Source of the DNA: CAVDWX01 sp963612735
GTDB taxonomy: Bacteria; Bacillota_I; Bacilli_A; RFN20; CAG-826
Length of the DNA stretch: 59,994 nucleotides
NCBI GenBank assembly: GCA_963612735.1
Contig: CAVDWX010000043.1
Span: 1 to 59,994, forward strand
Direction: 5' to 3'
The notes under the pieces: generated by a model
The model's database searches: none
Seen by the model: the letters and a program-made list of their open reading frames with translations, nothing else
Told to the model about the DNA's origin: nothing
Translations under genes and position numbers: made by a program
Part shown: one piece after another, positions 15,770 through 24,752 of the stretch
How positions within the stretch are numbered: the stretch's first letter is position 1
Layout of the letters: each line of letters begins with the position of its first letter

Positions 15770-17626
15770 ATGAAAACTTTTAGCAATATTGAATTAAGCG
15801 AACCAATTAAATTATATAACACCGAACTAAAAGACGCGTTCCATAATAATGCGAGCGAATATTTTGATAATTTAGTTGAACAATCTCAAATCGATGTCAA
15901 TAAAAATAAGGAATTATGCAAACAATATTACGACAAGATGGATAAAATCAATTCCTTGTCAAAATCTTTTAATAAGAAAAAAGGATTAAGAGGATTTCTC
16001 GTCTTTCTTTCGATTTTTTTATTAATAGCGGTTTTTATTTTTGTTTATCTATGTATTAATGCGTCAACCGCTAATATGATTTGGCTATGGGTTAGCTTGG
16101 CCTTTGTTTGCTTTGGTACTTCTATTTACTTATTTGTTTATATCTTTTCTAAGCTTAATAAAGTTTTAAAGAATTTAGATGATCAAATTAAAATATTAAA
16201 TGGAGAAGCTGAGCTTTTAAAAAAACAAGCTTTAGCGGTCATTTCTCCTTTATTTAATCTATTTGATTATAATATTCCGGCTTCTTTAATAAGTAAAACT
16301 ATGCCTTTAATTCAAATGGATGAGGCATTTGACCCTAGCAAATATCAATATATTCATGAAAAATATGGATTCAAAGAAAATAAAGATAAAGATAGAAGCA
16401 CAGTTTATGTTCAATCCGGTTCTATTTTAGGTAATCCATTTATCATCATGAAGGATTATGTTACTTATTTATATAAGAAAACATATACTGGTTCTTTAAC
16501 TATTTATTGGACAACTCGAGAATATGATGGTAAAAATTGGAGAACTGTCAGCCATTCTCAAATTCTTCATGCCACTTATGATGAAGATGCTCCTGGATAT
16601 TATTATGATACTTATCTTGTTTATGGATGTGATGCTGCACCTAATTTATCGTTTTCACGTAAACCCACTGTTAAGATGGATTGGGACGAAAATTATATCA
16701 ATAAAAAATCTCGTTCTTTTGATAAAAAATTAGATCATCTTGTCAAAGAAGGAATTAAAAATCACACTGGTTTTACTAAACTTCAAAATGCCCGTTTTGA
16801 AATGTGCTTTAATGCTTTAGATAGAGACAATGAATTAGAATTTCGACTTCTTTTCACCTCTTTAGCGCAGCAAAACATGATGCAACTTTTAACGAGCAAA
16901 AAGCCATATGGCGATGATTTTTCCTTTGTTAAAAATAAATGTCTTAATTACATCAAGTCCAATCATTCTCAAGGCGATAATTTATATGAGACTGATCCTC
17001 AACAATATTTTCATTTCGATATCGATGTTATGAAAAATAATTTTGTAAATTCATTAGATAATTACTTGAAAATGTTCTATTTCGATTTAGCGCCACTTAT
17101 TTCGATTCCTCTATATCAACAGACGAAGACTAGGGAATATATTTATAAAGATGTTTATTGCGGTAACGTCACTTCCTTTGAAGTTGAAAGCACTGCAAAC
17201 GGATATGATCCTGAAGTCTTTAGGCCTGAAAAAACTTCGACTGGTATTATCTTAAAAGATGAATTTTTGTACCGTAAAGGGAGTTCTGATATTGTCAATA
17301 TTCATTCCTATTCATATAAAGCCATTAATCGTACCGCTTATGTTCCTGTCGTCGGAGGAGACGGCAAAGTCCATAATGTTCCGGTTGATTATATTGAATA
17401 TGAACCTCGCGATAAAGTCACACCTTTACAAATTCAACATTTGAATGCCACTAGAACTGACTTTATCAATAAAACAGCTGGTAATGAATTTACTTCTTAT
17501 TTCACAGGTATGAAAAATTCCGCTATTATATTTAGGAAGAGATTCTTCTCTTCAATATTACAGAATGATGCATCGATTTATGATGATCAGATATTAACCA
17601 ATTTATTTACTAAAGGAGAAAAATAA
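15770..17626 (+). CDS. Uncharacterised membrane protein partnered with LemA (618 aa)
   Basis: An N-terminal helical region (1-70), two transmembrane helices (about 76-97 and 103-126), a short coiled-coil, and then a cytosolic domain of about 450 residues containing SILGNPFII and a Tyr-rich GSLTIYWTTREYDG segment. The topology (two close membrane helices plus a large domain, next to LemA) recalls the DUF3137 proteins that accompany LemA elsewhere, but I cannot confirm that family. The lemA gene follows after 1 nt, with its Shine-Dalgarno AAAGGAG inside the last codons of this gene, so they form one two-gene operon and probably one membrane complex. Confidence 0.65.
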   Translation: MKTFSNIELSEPIKLYNTELKDAFHNNASEYFDNLVEQSQIDVNKNKELCKQYYDKMDKINSLSKSFNKKKGLRGFLVFLSIFLLIAVFIFVYLCINASTANMIWLWVSLAFVCFGTSIYLFVYIFSKLNKVLKNLDDQIKILNGEAELLKKQALAVISPLFNLFDYNIPASLISKTMPLIQMDEAFDPSKYQYIHEKYGFKENKDKDRSTVYVQSGSILGNPFIIMKDYVTYLYKKTYTGSLTIYWTTREYDGKNWRTVSHSQILHATYDEDAPGYYYDTYLVYGCDAAPNLSFSRKPTVKMDWDENYINKKSRSFDKKLDHLVKEGIKNHTGFTKLQNARFEMCFNALDRDNELEFRLLFTSLAQQNMMQLLTSKKPYGDDFSFVKNKCLNYIKSNHSQGDNLYETDPQQYFHFDIDVMKNNFVNSLDNYLKMFYFDLAPLISIPLYQQTKTREYIYKDVYCGNVTSFEVESTANGYDPEVFRPEKTSTGIILKDEFLYRKGSSDIVNIHSYSYKAINRTAYVPVVGGDGKVHNVPVDYIEYEPRDKVTPLQIQHLNATRTDFINKTAGNEFTSYFTGMKNSAIIFRKRFFSSILQNDASIYDDQILTNLFTKGEK

Positions 17627-17627
17627 C

Positions 17628-18278
17628 ATGGCAAATGAACTCGATGAAATGAATCCAGTTATCTCTAATGAAGGAAGAGATGTAAATGTCATTCAAAAAC
17701 AAATCCCAGTTAAAGTTGGAGTTGGCTCAACCATCTTTCAAATCGTCTTATGGGTGCTAGGAATTATTCCTGGTTTGATTTTCTTATTTATTAAGATTTC
17801 AGCAGGCAATTATTTATCTAAATTGCAACAAAAAATTCAACATGATGCTTCTACTATCGATAATTATTTAGAGCAAAGAGTAATGATTTTACAAAATGCT
17901 GCGAAATTATTAGATAAAGCTATTAATTTAGATAAAGAAACATTTACTGAAGTTGCTCGATTAAGAAGTGGACATGATTTAAATGGAGCCGCTACCCAAA
18001 TCGATAATATCAACAAAGCCATTAATTTAGCGATTGAACAATATCCTAATTTAAAAGCTCACGCTGAAATTGCTGATTGCATGCAACAAAATTCTTATTT
18101 ACAAAAAGAAATTACCGCTGCTAGAGAAATCTATAATGACTCTGTTGCACAATGGAACCAAGATATCTTCTCTTGGCCAAGCAAGATGATCGTTGCGGCA
18201 AAAAGAGGCTATACTACTCGTATTCCTTTCACTGCTAGCAAAGAAATTAAAGATGCAGCACGTGGCGTCTTCTTCTAA
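17628..18278 (+). CDS. lemA: LemA family membrane protein
   Basis: 216 residues. One N-terminal membrane segment (about 34-54) is followed by a long antiparallel helical bundle. LemA landmarks are the IDNYLEQRVMIL segment, VARLRSG, the AIEQYPNLKAH sequence (usually ENYP.LKA), SYLQKEITAAREIYNDSV and the Trp/Tyr-Asn close. The N-terminal tail before the helix is longer than usual. LemA proteins are widespread but their role is poorly defined; here the gene is strictly coupled to the upstream membrane protein. A terminator follows at 18303. Confidence 0.9.
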   Translation: MANELDEMNPVISNEGRDVNVIQKQIPVKVGVGSTIFQIVLWVLGIIPGLIFLFIKISAGNYLSKLQQKIQHDASTIDNYLEQRVMILQNAAKLLDKAINLDKETFTEVARLRSGHDLNGAATQIDNINKAINLAIEQYPNLKAHAEIADCMQQNSYLQKEITAAREIYNDSVAQWNQDIFSWPSKMIVAAKRGYTTRIPFTASKEIKDAARGVFF

Positions 18279-18302
18279 AAAATATTCATTTATTGTTAAG
18301 AT

Positions 18303-18331
18303 AAAAAAGTGGGCGAAAAACCCATTTTTTT
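18303..18331 (+). terminator. Terminator after lemA
   Basis: TGGG/CCCA stem flanked by an A-run and a T-run (AAAAAA, TTTTTT) with a single bulged G. The T-run abuts the palindrome at 18330-18350. Confidence 0.75.
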
Positions 18332-18350
18332 GTGATTAATATAATCACAA
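18330..18350. promoter_or_regulatory. Perfect palindrome over the pyk promoter (operator candidate)
   Basis: TTGTGATT (18330-18337), AATAT, AATCACAA (18343-18350): perfect 8-bp arms. It covers the -35 position of pyk, so a bound protein would interfere with transcription. The TTGTGA half-site equals that of Rex operators, but the arms are 3 bp further apart than in the classic site. A second, weak terminator is the alternative, since CTTTTTT follows. Confidence 0.6.
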
Positions 18351-18362
18351 CTTTTTTAAATT

Positions 18363-18371
18363 TGTTATAAT
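18363..18371 (+). promoter_or_regulatory. Extended -10 promoter of pyk
   Basis: TGTTATAAT: a TG-n-TATAAT extended -10 with no clear -35, 22 nt before the ATG at 18394. Confidence 0.6.
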
Positions 18372-18393
18372 TATTTTGTTTAAGGTGAACGAT

Positions 18394-19815
18394 ATGAAAA
18401 AAACTAAAATTATATGCACTATAGGTCCTGCTTCCTCCTCCAAGGAAATGCTCAAAAAAATGATTAAGGCTGGTATGAATTGCGCCCGCTTTAATTTCTC
18501 ACACGGCACTCACGAATCACAAAAAGTGATGATGGATACATTTAAAGAAGCGCGAGAAGAACTACACTCTTATGTACCAATCTTATTAGACACTAAAGGT
18601 CCAGAAATTAGACTTAAAAATTTTAAAGATGGCTTTATTATTTTAAAAGATGGAGATTCATTTACACTAGACACTAACGAAGAAATTGATGGTGATAATG
18701 CTCGTGTTGCTATTTCTTACCATGATTTATATAAATCACTTAAAGTTAATGATTTAATCATGATTGATGATGGAAAGATTCAACTAAAATTAGTAAACAT
18801 TGATGGCGATAAATTATTAACTACTGTTCTTCATGGTGGAAAGGTTTCTAACCATAAATCGATTAACATTCCTAATGTTGCTATTCCTATGCCATTCTTA
18901 TCAGAAGCGGATAAAAGCGATATCTTATTCGGCTTATCACAAGGAATTGATTTTGTTGCCGCTTCCTTTACTAGAAGCAAACAAGATGTCTTAGATTTAC
19001 GTAACTTCTTAGATGAAAATGGTGGACAAAAAGTTGAAATCATCTGCAAAATTGAAAATCATGAAGGCATTAAAAATTTCGATGAAATTCTTGAAATTGC
19101 AAATGGCATCATGGTGGCAAGAGGTGATTTAGGGGTTGAAATTCCTTTCTCTGAAATCCCTACCTATCAAAAGATGATGATTGATAAATGTCGAGCCTGT
19201 GGAAAAATCGTTGTTGTCGCCACACAAATGCTTGAATCTATGACGATTAATCCTCGTCCCACTCGAGCGGAAGTGAGCGATGTTGCTAACGCTATTTTTG
19301 ATGGTACGACTTGTATTATGCTTTCTGGAGAAAGCGCTAATGGTTCATTCCCTTTAGAAGCCGTTCAAACGATGGATGAAATTGCACTAACTATCGAAAA
19401 AAGCATAAAAAAAGATAAAGACTTATGTCGTGAACATATCGATTATCATTTACCTATCGATATTACTCAAACTGTTTGTAAAGCTGCTTATGAAGCCGCT
19501 GAATATATTAAGGCGAGAGCTATTATTGTTCTTTCTACTTCCGGTCATACCGCAAAAGCGATATCTGTTTATCGACCAGATGTTCCAGTTATTGGAGTCT
19601 GTGCAACTCCGATTGGCTGCCGTCAATTATCTTTGTATTATAATGTTATTCCAATCTTAACAGAAAAAGATAAGGATATATCAATTCTTATTAAGGAAGC
19701 TATTTCAACTATTTTAGATAATAAATTAGCAAAGCACGGTGATACTGTTGTCGTTGTCTCTGGCACATCTTTCTCTTATGGACATACTGATTCAATTCAA
19801 ATCTATGAATTATAA
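18394..19815 (+). CDS. pyk: Pyruvate kinase
   Basis: Converts phosphoenolpyruvate and ADP to pyruvate and ATP, the last step of glycolysis. KIICTIGPAS, MNCARFNFSHGTHE, LLDTKGPEIR, the MVARGDLGVEIP signature and ATQMLESM cover the barrel active site, and the C-terminal domain ends STSGHTAKAISVYRP and VVVSGTSFSYGHTDSI. There is no extra PEP-utiliser-like C-terminal domain. ATG 18394 is preferred over the TTG at 18376 because AAGGTG (18382-18387) sits correctly for it. The extended -10 and palindrome upstream suggest control separate from lemA. Confidence 0.97.
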   Translation: MKKTKIICTIGPASSSKEMLKKMIKAGMNCARFNFSHGTHESQKVMMDTFKEAREELHSYVPILLDTKGPEIRLKNFKDGFIILKDGDSFTLDTNEEIDGDNARVAISYHDLYKSLKVNDLIMIDDGKIQLKLVNIDGDKLLTTVLHGGKVSNHKSINIPNVAIPMPFLSEADKSDILFGLSQGIDFVAASFTRSKQDVLDLRNFLDENGGQKVEIICKIENHEGIKNFDEILEIANGIMVARGDLGVEIPFSEIPTYQKMMIDKCRACGKIVVVATQMLESMTINPRPTRAEVSDVANAIFDGTTCIMLSGESANGSFPLEAVQTMDEIALTIEKSIKKDKDLCREHIDYHLPIDITQTVCKAAYEAAEYIKARAIIVLSTSGHTAKAISVYRPDVPVIGVCATPIGCRQLSLYYNVIPILTEKDKDISILIKEAISTILDNKLAKHGDTVVVVSGTSFSYGHTDSIQIYEL

Positions 19816-19825
19816 ATTGTGATTT

Positions 19826-20995
19826 ATGCCTAAAAAGAAGATAGATAAAAATAAGTCGTTGATTGTTGGAGTTGTCGGTGCTGGTGCTTCAGGCGTTTTA
19901 ACTGCCTTCCTTTTAAAAAGAAAATATCCTGATTACACAATTTGCCTATTTGATCATCAATCAAAAATAAATCATAAATTATTAGTAACCGGAAACGGAA
20001 AATGTAATTTCGCTAATGGAAGTAAGGATGCTTATAAACAATATCGTCATCCTGAAGCTTTCAAACAATTAATTGATGATGTTTCTTTAGATGATTTATT
20101 GTCTTTATTTAACGAATTATGCATTTATTCATATTCTAAAAATAATTTGTATTATCCCGTTTCTGATTCTAGCGAATCGATAGAGAATACTCTTACTTAT
20201 CATTTAATATCTTCTCATGTCGTAGTTGTTACTGAGCAAATTAATTCTTATGAATGGTCCTCTGATTGCATCATTTTACAAGGAAAAAATCACTCATATC
20301 AGGTTGATAAAGTTATATTTGCGACTGGTGGAGCATCTAAACCTAAATTAGGTAGCGATGGATTTATATTTGATGCTTTTAAATCACATAATTATAAAAT
20401 TGAAGAGCTTAGGCCTGGGCTATGTCCACTTAAAGTTAAAGAAAAAGTCTATAAAATCAGTGGTCAAAGAAGAAAAGCGCTCGTTTCCCTATTAGTGGAC
20501 AATAAAGTTGTCTATAAAGAAAAAGGCGAAATACTTTTTAAAGATGATGGCGTTTCAGGTATTGTTATATTTAATATTGCTTCGATTATTGCAAGAAATA
20601 ATTATAAAAATCCAGTCTTATCTATCAACTTTTTATCGGATTATTATTCTTCATATCATAAATTTATGATGGAGAAACCGGAAACATTTACTTCTTTAAT
20701 TTTGCAAGGCTATTTCTCAATCAAATTAGTGGAATATTTATATGATTATGTTAAGACTGATAATTTCCATTCATTATTTGATTTTAGATTGACAGTAAAA
20801 GGGTCATATAGCTTTGAAGATTCGCAAGTCACAGTCGGAGGAATATCTTTAGATAATCTCAATGATGATTTTTCTTCTAAAATTGAAAAGAATGTTTATT
20901 TTGTTGGCGAAGTTATCGATCAAGATGGATTATGCGGTGGATATAATTTGATGTGGGCTTTTTTAAGCGCAATGAAATTAGTTAAACACTTTTAA
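19826..20995 (+). CDS. BaiN/HI0933-type flavoprotein
   Basis: 389 residues, FAD/NAD(P)-binding oxidoreductase of the HI0933/YhiN family, which includes BaiN, reported to reduce bile-acid intermediates. VGVVGAGASGVLTAFLL is the N-terminal dinucleotide fold, LLVTGNGKCNFAN the family motif, VIFATGGASKPKLGSDG the second FAD contact, and VGEVIDQDGLCGGYNLMWAFLSA the C-terminal FAD motif. It is slightly shorter than the usual 400-420. It begins 10 nt after pyk with no clear Shine-Dalgarno. The substrate in this organism is unknown. Confidence 0.9.
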   Translation: MPKKKIDKNKSLIVGVVGAGASGVLTAFLLKRKYPDYTICLFDHQSKINHKLLVTGNGKCNFANGSKDAYKQYRHPEAFKQLIDDVSLDDLLSLFNELCIYSYSKNNLYYPVSDSSESIENTLTYHLISSHVVVVTEQINSYEWSSDCIILQGKNHSYQVDKVIFATGGASKPKLGSDGFIFDAFKSHNYKIEELRPGLCPLKVKEKVYKISGQRRKALVSLLVDNKVVYKEKGEILFKDDGVSGIVIFNIASIIARNNYKNPVLSINFLSDYYSSYHKFMMEKPETFTSLILQGYFSIKLVEYLYDYVKTDNFHSLFDFRLTVKGSYSFEDSQVTVGGISLDNLNDDFSSKIEKNVYFVGEVIDQDGLCGGYNLMWAFLSAMKLVKHF

Positions 20996-21005
20996 GGAGT
21001 TAGAG

Positions 21006-21542
21006 ATGGAACACTTAGGCAGTAAAGAGATTTATACTCTTAGATTAAAATTAAGAAAATTAAAAGAAGAAGATGCTTCAATGATGTTTTCTAACTGGGC
21101 TAACGATAAAGATGTCACTTATTTTTTAACTTGGGATTACCATCATAATATCGAAAGCAGTAAGCTTATTATCAATATGTGGCTTAATGAATATAATGAT
21201 GATAAAACTTATCGATGGGGCATTGAGCTTAAAGAAAATCATGAATTAATCGGAATGATTGACGTTGTTCATTATGATGATAATAATAATCCAGTCATTG
21301 GCTATGTTTTGGGAAAAAAATATTGGGGACATGGTTATATGAGTGAAGCTTTAAAAGGGGTTATCGACTATTTGTTTAATAATGTTGGCTTTTCTTTAAT
21401 TAAAGCCGAGGTAGTAAAAGACAATGTTAAAAGTGAAAGAGTTTTAATTAAAAACGACTTTGTCAAAGTAGGTGAAAAAATAGAATTTTCATCTATTAAA
21501 AACTGTAATCGAACCCTTTTGTTGTATGAATTAAGAAAGTAA
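21006..21542 (+). CDS. GNAT N-acetyltransferase (RimJ/RimL-like)
   Basis: 178 residues. TLRLKLRKLKEEDASMMFSNWANDKDVTYFLTW is the RimJ/RimL-type N-terminus. YVLGKKYWGHGYMSEALKGVIDYLF contains the acetyl-CoA pyrophosphate loop (QxxGxG/A-type, here KKYWGHGYM), followed by VKDNVKSERVLIKNDFVKVGE. It transfers an acetyl group from acetyl-CoA to an N-terminus or small amine; the target cannot be told. AAGGAG at the end of the flavoprotein gene serves as its Shine-Dalgarno, so pyk, the flavoprotein and this gene may be cotranscribed. Confidence 0.88.
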   Translation: MEHLGSKEIYTLRLKLRKLKEEDASMMFSNWANDKDVTYFLTWDYHHNIESSKLIINMWLNEYNDDKTYRWGIELKENHELIGMIDVVHYDDNNNPVIGYVLGKKYWGHGYMSEALKGVIDYLFNNVGFSLIKAEVVKDNVKSERVLIKNDFVKVGEKIEFSSIKNCNRTLLLYELRK

Positions 21543-21558
21543 GAGTATATCAAAATTT

Positions 21559-22263
21559 ATGGCACAAGTAATATTAGAAAATATCACCAAAATTTATGGA
21601 AAAGATCCATCTAATCAAGTGAAAGCATTAGATGATGTATCATTTGAAATTAATCAAGGCCAATTTGTCGTTATTTTAGGGGCTTCTGGAGCAGGTAAGT
21701 CGACAGTTTTAAATATATTAGGTGCTATGGACACTCCTACATCTGGAAAATATGTTGTTAACAATAAAGTCATCAGCGATCTTTCTGATCATGAATTATC
21801 TAAATTTAGAAGAACAGAAGTTGGCTTTGTTTTTCAATTTTACAATTTAATGTCTAATCTCACGGCATTAGAAAATGTCGCTTTAGCGGAAGCAATTGGT
21901 AAAAATCCATTTTCATCAAAAGATATTTTAGAAAAAGTGGGATTAAAAGGAAGGGAAAACAATTTTCCAAGTCAACTATCTGGAGGTGAACAACAGCGGG
22001 TTGCTATTGCTCGCGCGATTGTTAAAAATCCAACGCTTTTACTTTGTGATGAACCAACAGGTGCTTTAGATAGTAAAACTGGTAGTAAAATCTTATCTTT
22101 ATTAAAGGACATTTCTAAAACCTACAAAAAGACAGTTATCATTGTCACCCATAATAGCAAAATTAGTGATATTGCCGACCGCGTTATCACTTTTCAAGAT
22201 GGTCACATTATTTCTGATCAATTAAATGATAATATTAAGGATGTCGATTCAATTTCATGGTAA
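21559..22263 (+). CDS. ABC transporter ATPase (MacB/LolD type)
   Basis: 234 residues. Walker A GASGAGKST, Q-loop FQFYNLMSNLTALENV, signature LSGGEQQR, Walker B LLLCDEPTGALD and switch VTHN are all intact. The FYNLMSNLTALENV/GALDSKTG pattern marks the MacB/LolD/FtsE-like group that works with FtsX-type permeases by mechanotransmission rather than bulk transport. Its last 7 nt overlap the permease start, so subunit synthesis is coupled. A TTGTAT-18 bp-TATATC promoter could lie at 21522-21551, 7 nt before the ATG, but this is weak. Confidence 0.95.
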   Translation: MAQVILENITKIYGKDPSNQVKALDDVSFEINQGQFVVILGASGAGKSTVLNILGAMDTPTSGKYVVNNKVISDLSDHELSKFRRTEVGFVFQFYNLMSNLTALENVALAEAIGKNPFSSKDILEKVGLKGRENNFPSQLSGGEQQRVAIARAIVKNPTLLLCDEPTGALDSKTGSKILSLLKDISKTYKKTVIIVTHNSKISDIADRVITFQDGHIISDQLNDNIKDVDSISW

Positions 22264-24743
22264 AGCAAGAAAAGAAATTTATTCATCTCTTTTTTAAACT
22301 TATTTCTCGAGCTTTTTATCATTCTTGGCTCCAGTTTTTAAGCGTTATTTCAATCATGGGAATCGCCATTACTTTATTCATCGGTTTAACGAGTAACGCT
22401 AAAGGAATAAATAATCGCGTTGATGAATTATACGCTAAAAGCAATATGGCGGATATTTATACGAGCGTATCAACATATGATAGTAAAGACGATGAACAAT
22501 TTGCGTTATTAGGAAAATTTGAAAAACGTTATCAAATTAGTGGAGAAGTTAACGGTAAAAATGGAACTATTCTTTTAATGGATGATTATCCAACTATTTC
22601 TAAACCTTATTGCACGGATAATAGTGACACTGTTAATTTTTTTATTGTTGATCAAACATTATTAAAAGATGAAGTTAATCACGACAAGTGGCTTGATGAA
22701 AACGATAATTATAAAAAAGCTGATGTAACAATTTCTTTTTCAACAATTAGAGCGTTTTTAGAAGAACAAGGTGTTTTTACTTTACTTAATCTTTATTTAA
22801 AAGAAGGAAAAACTAATTTTTTAGATGCTTCGACTATTACCTTTAAGGCCGAGGTAAGCGGAACTATGATTCATCCTGAAAATGTTCAGTCCGCTCAAAT
22901 GAATGATTCTTCTTATCTCATGAGTAAGAATTTATTTAAAACTTGTTTAGATGCCTTGTTTGAAGATTGCTTTTATATGGAAACTATTATCATAAAAAGC
23001 AAACAAGAAATTTATGATCGTATTTTTACATATAATCAATACCTTTTAAAAATAAATGATAAAGCAAGCATTTATGACACTAATAATAAGATAAATTCAT
23101 ATTTTTCTTCAAAAGAAGATAATAATCTCATCATGAGCATTGATGTCAATCATCTTTCAAGTAATGTCACTATTCAATCCGACATTAAGCAAGCTAGCCA
23201 ATTAGCCTATATCTTCCCTCTTATCTTCTTTTTAGTAGGCGTATTAGTGGTTTTAACAACAACTTCTCAACTTATATTAAAAGAAAGAATACAAATTGGA
23301 ACTTTAAAAGCAATTGGTGTATCTAAATATAGAATTACGGCCATTTATTCATCTTTAACAATGTTTGTGGTCTTTATTGGTGTTGTTCTTGGCTCTGTTC
23401 TTGGCCCTCTTATTTTACCTGGAGTAATGAACCAAAAATACGATATTTTATATACTCTACCTCCAAGTCATTATGCGGTGGCTATTCCTGAACTTATTAT
23501 CACCGTTATCACCTGTTTAATAATCACGTTTTTGGTCACCTTTTTAGTTTTAAGAAAAGAACTCAATTTATCGCCGAGCGAATCGATGAGACCTCGAGTT
23601 ATTTCTTCTTTAAAATATAAAGGGAAAAATAAAACAATTAAGTCAACGCGATTAATTTCAATTAAGATGGCTTTAAGAAATATTCGAGTTAATCTAGTTA
23701 AATCTTTAATGGTCGTAATTGGAATTATGGGTTGTACCGCATTATTAACATCAGGATTTGGAATTGATAATACCTTAGATAAGGGCATCAAACACGATAT
23801 GAACATGATCTATACCGCTGATATATCGGCTAAATATAATGTTTCCACCTCTTTAAAAGATAGAATTGATGATATTGAAGGTATATCTCAAATAGTGGAA
23901 TATTCGACTTATCCCGCTAATGCATATTTTTCTAATTCGTCTTCTTATACAACTATCTATTCGATTCCCTCAAATTCAAATGATTATTTTAATGGGGATG
24001 ATAATTATATCATCGATAAAGAAGTTGCTATCTCACAAAAAATAGCTATCAATCTATCTTTAAAAGTGGGAGATGAATTTTCTTTTACTGTTTTAGGCGA
24101 AACCTATAAAGGTAAAGTCGGTCATATCTTTAACTGTTTTTATGTTCACGGCATTTTTATTAATGGGGATGATGAACAATATTCTTCTTTTGCGCTTAAA
24201 TATAATAGTGCGTGGATGAGCGTCAAAGATGGCTATAATCATGAATTGGTTGCGAGCGAAATAAAAGAAAAAATAGCGGAAATTCCATCATGCTCCACAA
24301 GAGAAGAAAATAAAGAGCGCATCAGTCATTATATGGAATCAATCTCTTTGATGACATTGACTGTTAAAATCTTTGCCATCCTTTTAGCGGTTGTCACTTT
24401 ATATAATTTAGCCCTTCTTAATTTTAAAGAGAGGATTAGAGATATTGCCACTTTAAAGGTGCTTGGCTTTAATCAATTAGAAATTATGCGCTCACTTTTA
24501 TTTGAAGTGATGCTACTTACCACTATCGGGGCTATTGTTGGCTTGTTTTTAGGGAAACCTTTAGAGATATTGGTTTTATCGATTAATCGTACGCCTATTG
24601 TGGAATTTTTATATGTTGTTTATTCATCCACTTATTTAATTAGCTTTATATTAACTTTCTTTACAGCCTTAATTGTTAATTTTATATTGTCTTTAAGGTG
24701 TAAAAAGGTCTCGATGGTGGAATCATTAAAGAGTGTAGAATAG
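22257..24743 (+). CDS. ABC transporter permease, FtsX family with two permease modules
   Basis: 828 residues. A TM helix near residues 24-46 leads to an extracytoplasmic domain (50-310), then a three-helix FtsX block (about 312-445) containing LILKERIQIGTLKAIGVSKYRITAIY; a second TM start (about 475) leads to another extracytoplasmic domain and a C-terminal FtsX block with LNFKERIRDIATLKVLGFNQLEIM. This duplicated layout is typical of Bacillota exporters handling antimicrobial peptides or lipids, or of lipoprotein-release-like systems. The ATG overlaps the ATPase stop. No two-component system is adjacent, so a peptide-sensing role is not supported. Confidence 0.92.
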   Translation: MVKQEKKFIHLFFKLISRAFYHSWLQFLSVISIMGIAITLFIGLTSNAKGINNRVDELYAKSNMADIYTSVSTYDSKDDEQFALLGKFEKRYQISGEVNGKNGTILLMDDYPTISKPYCTDNSDTVNFFIVDQTLLKDEVNHDKWLDENDNYKKADVTISFSTIRAFLEEQGVFTLLNLYLKEGKTNFLDASTITFKAEVSGTMIHPENVQSAQMNDSSYLMSKNLFKTCLDALFEDCFYMETIIIKSKQEIYDRIFTYNQYLLKINDKASIYDTNNKINSYFSSKEDNNLIMSIDVNHLSSNVTIQSDIKQASQLAYIFPLIFFLVGVLVVLTTTSQLILKERIQIGTLKAIGVSKYRITAIYSSLTMFVVFIGVVLGSVLGPLILPGVMNQKYDILYTLPPSHYAVAIPELIITVITCLIITFLVTFLVLRKELNLSPSESMRPRVISSLKYKGKNKTIKSTRLISIKMALRNIRVNLVKSLMVVIGIMGCTALLTSGFGIDNTLDKGIKHDMNMIYTADISAKYNVSTSLKDRIDDIEGISQIVEYSTYPANAYFSNSSSYTTIYSIPSNSNDYFNGDDNYIIDKEVAISQKIAINLSLKVGDEFSFTVLGETYKGKVGHIFNCFYVHGIFINGDDEQYSSFALKYNSAWMSVKDGYNHELVASEIKEKIAEIPSCSTREENKERISHYMESISLMTLTVKIFAILLAVVTLYNLALLNFKERIRDIATLKVLGFNQLEIMRSLLFEVMLLTTIGAIVGLFLGKPLEILVLSINRTPIVEFLYVVYSSTYLISFILTFFTALIVNFILSLRCKKVSMVESLKSVE

Positions 24744-24752
24744 GAGGAAATT

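Noticed and set aside
18330..18350. Canonical Rex operator
   Set aside because: The half-site matches, but the spacing is 9 bp instead of 6, so it is reported only as an operator candidate.
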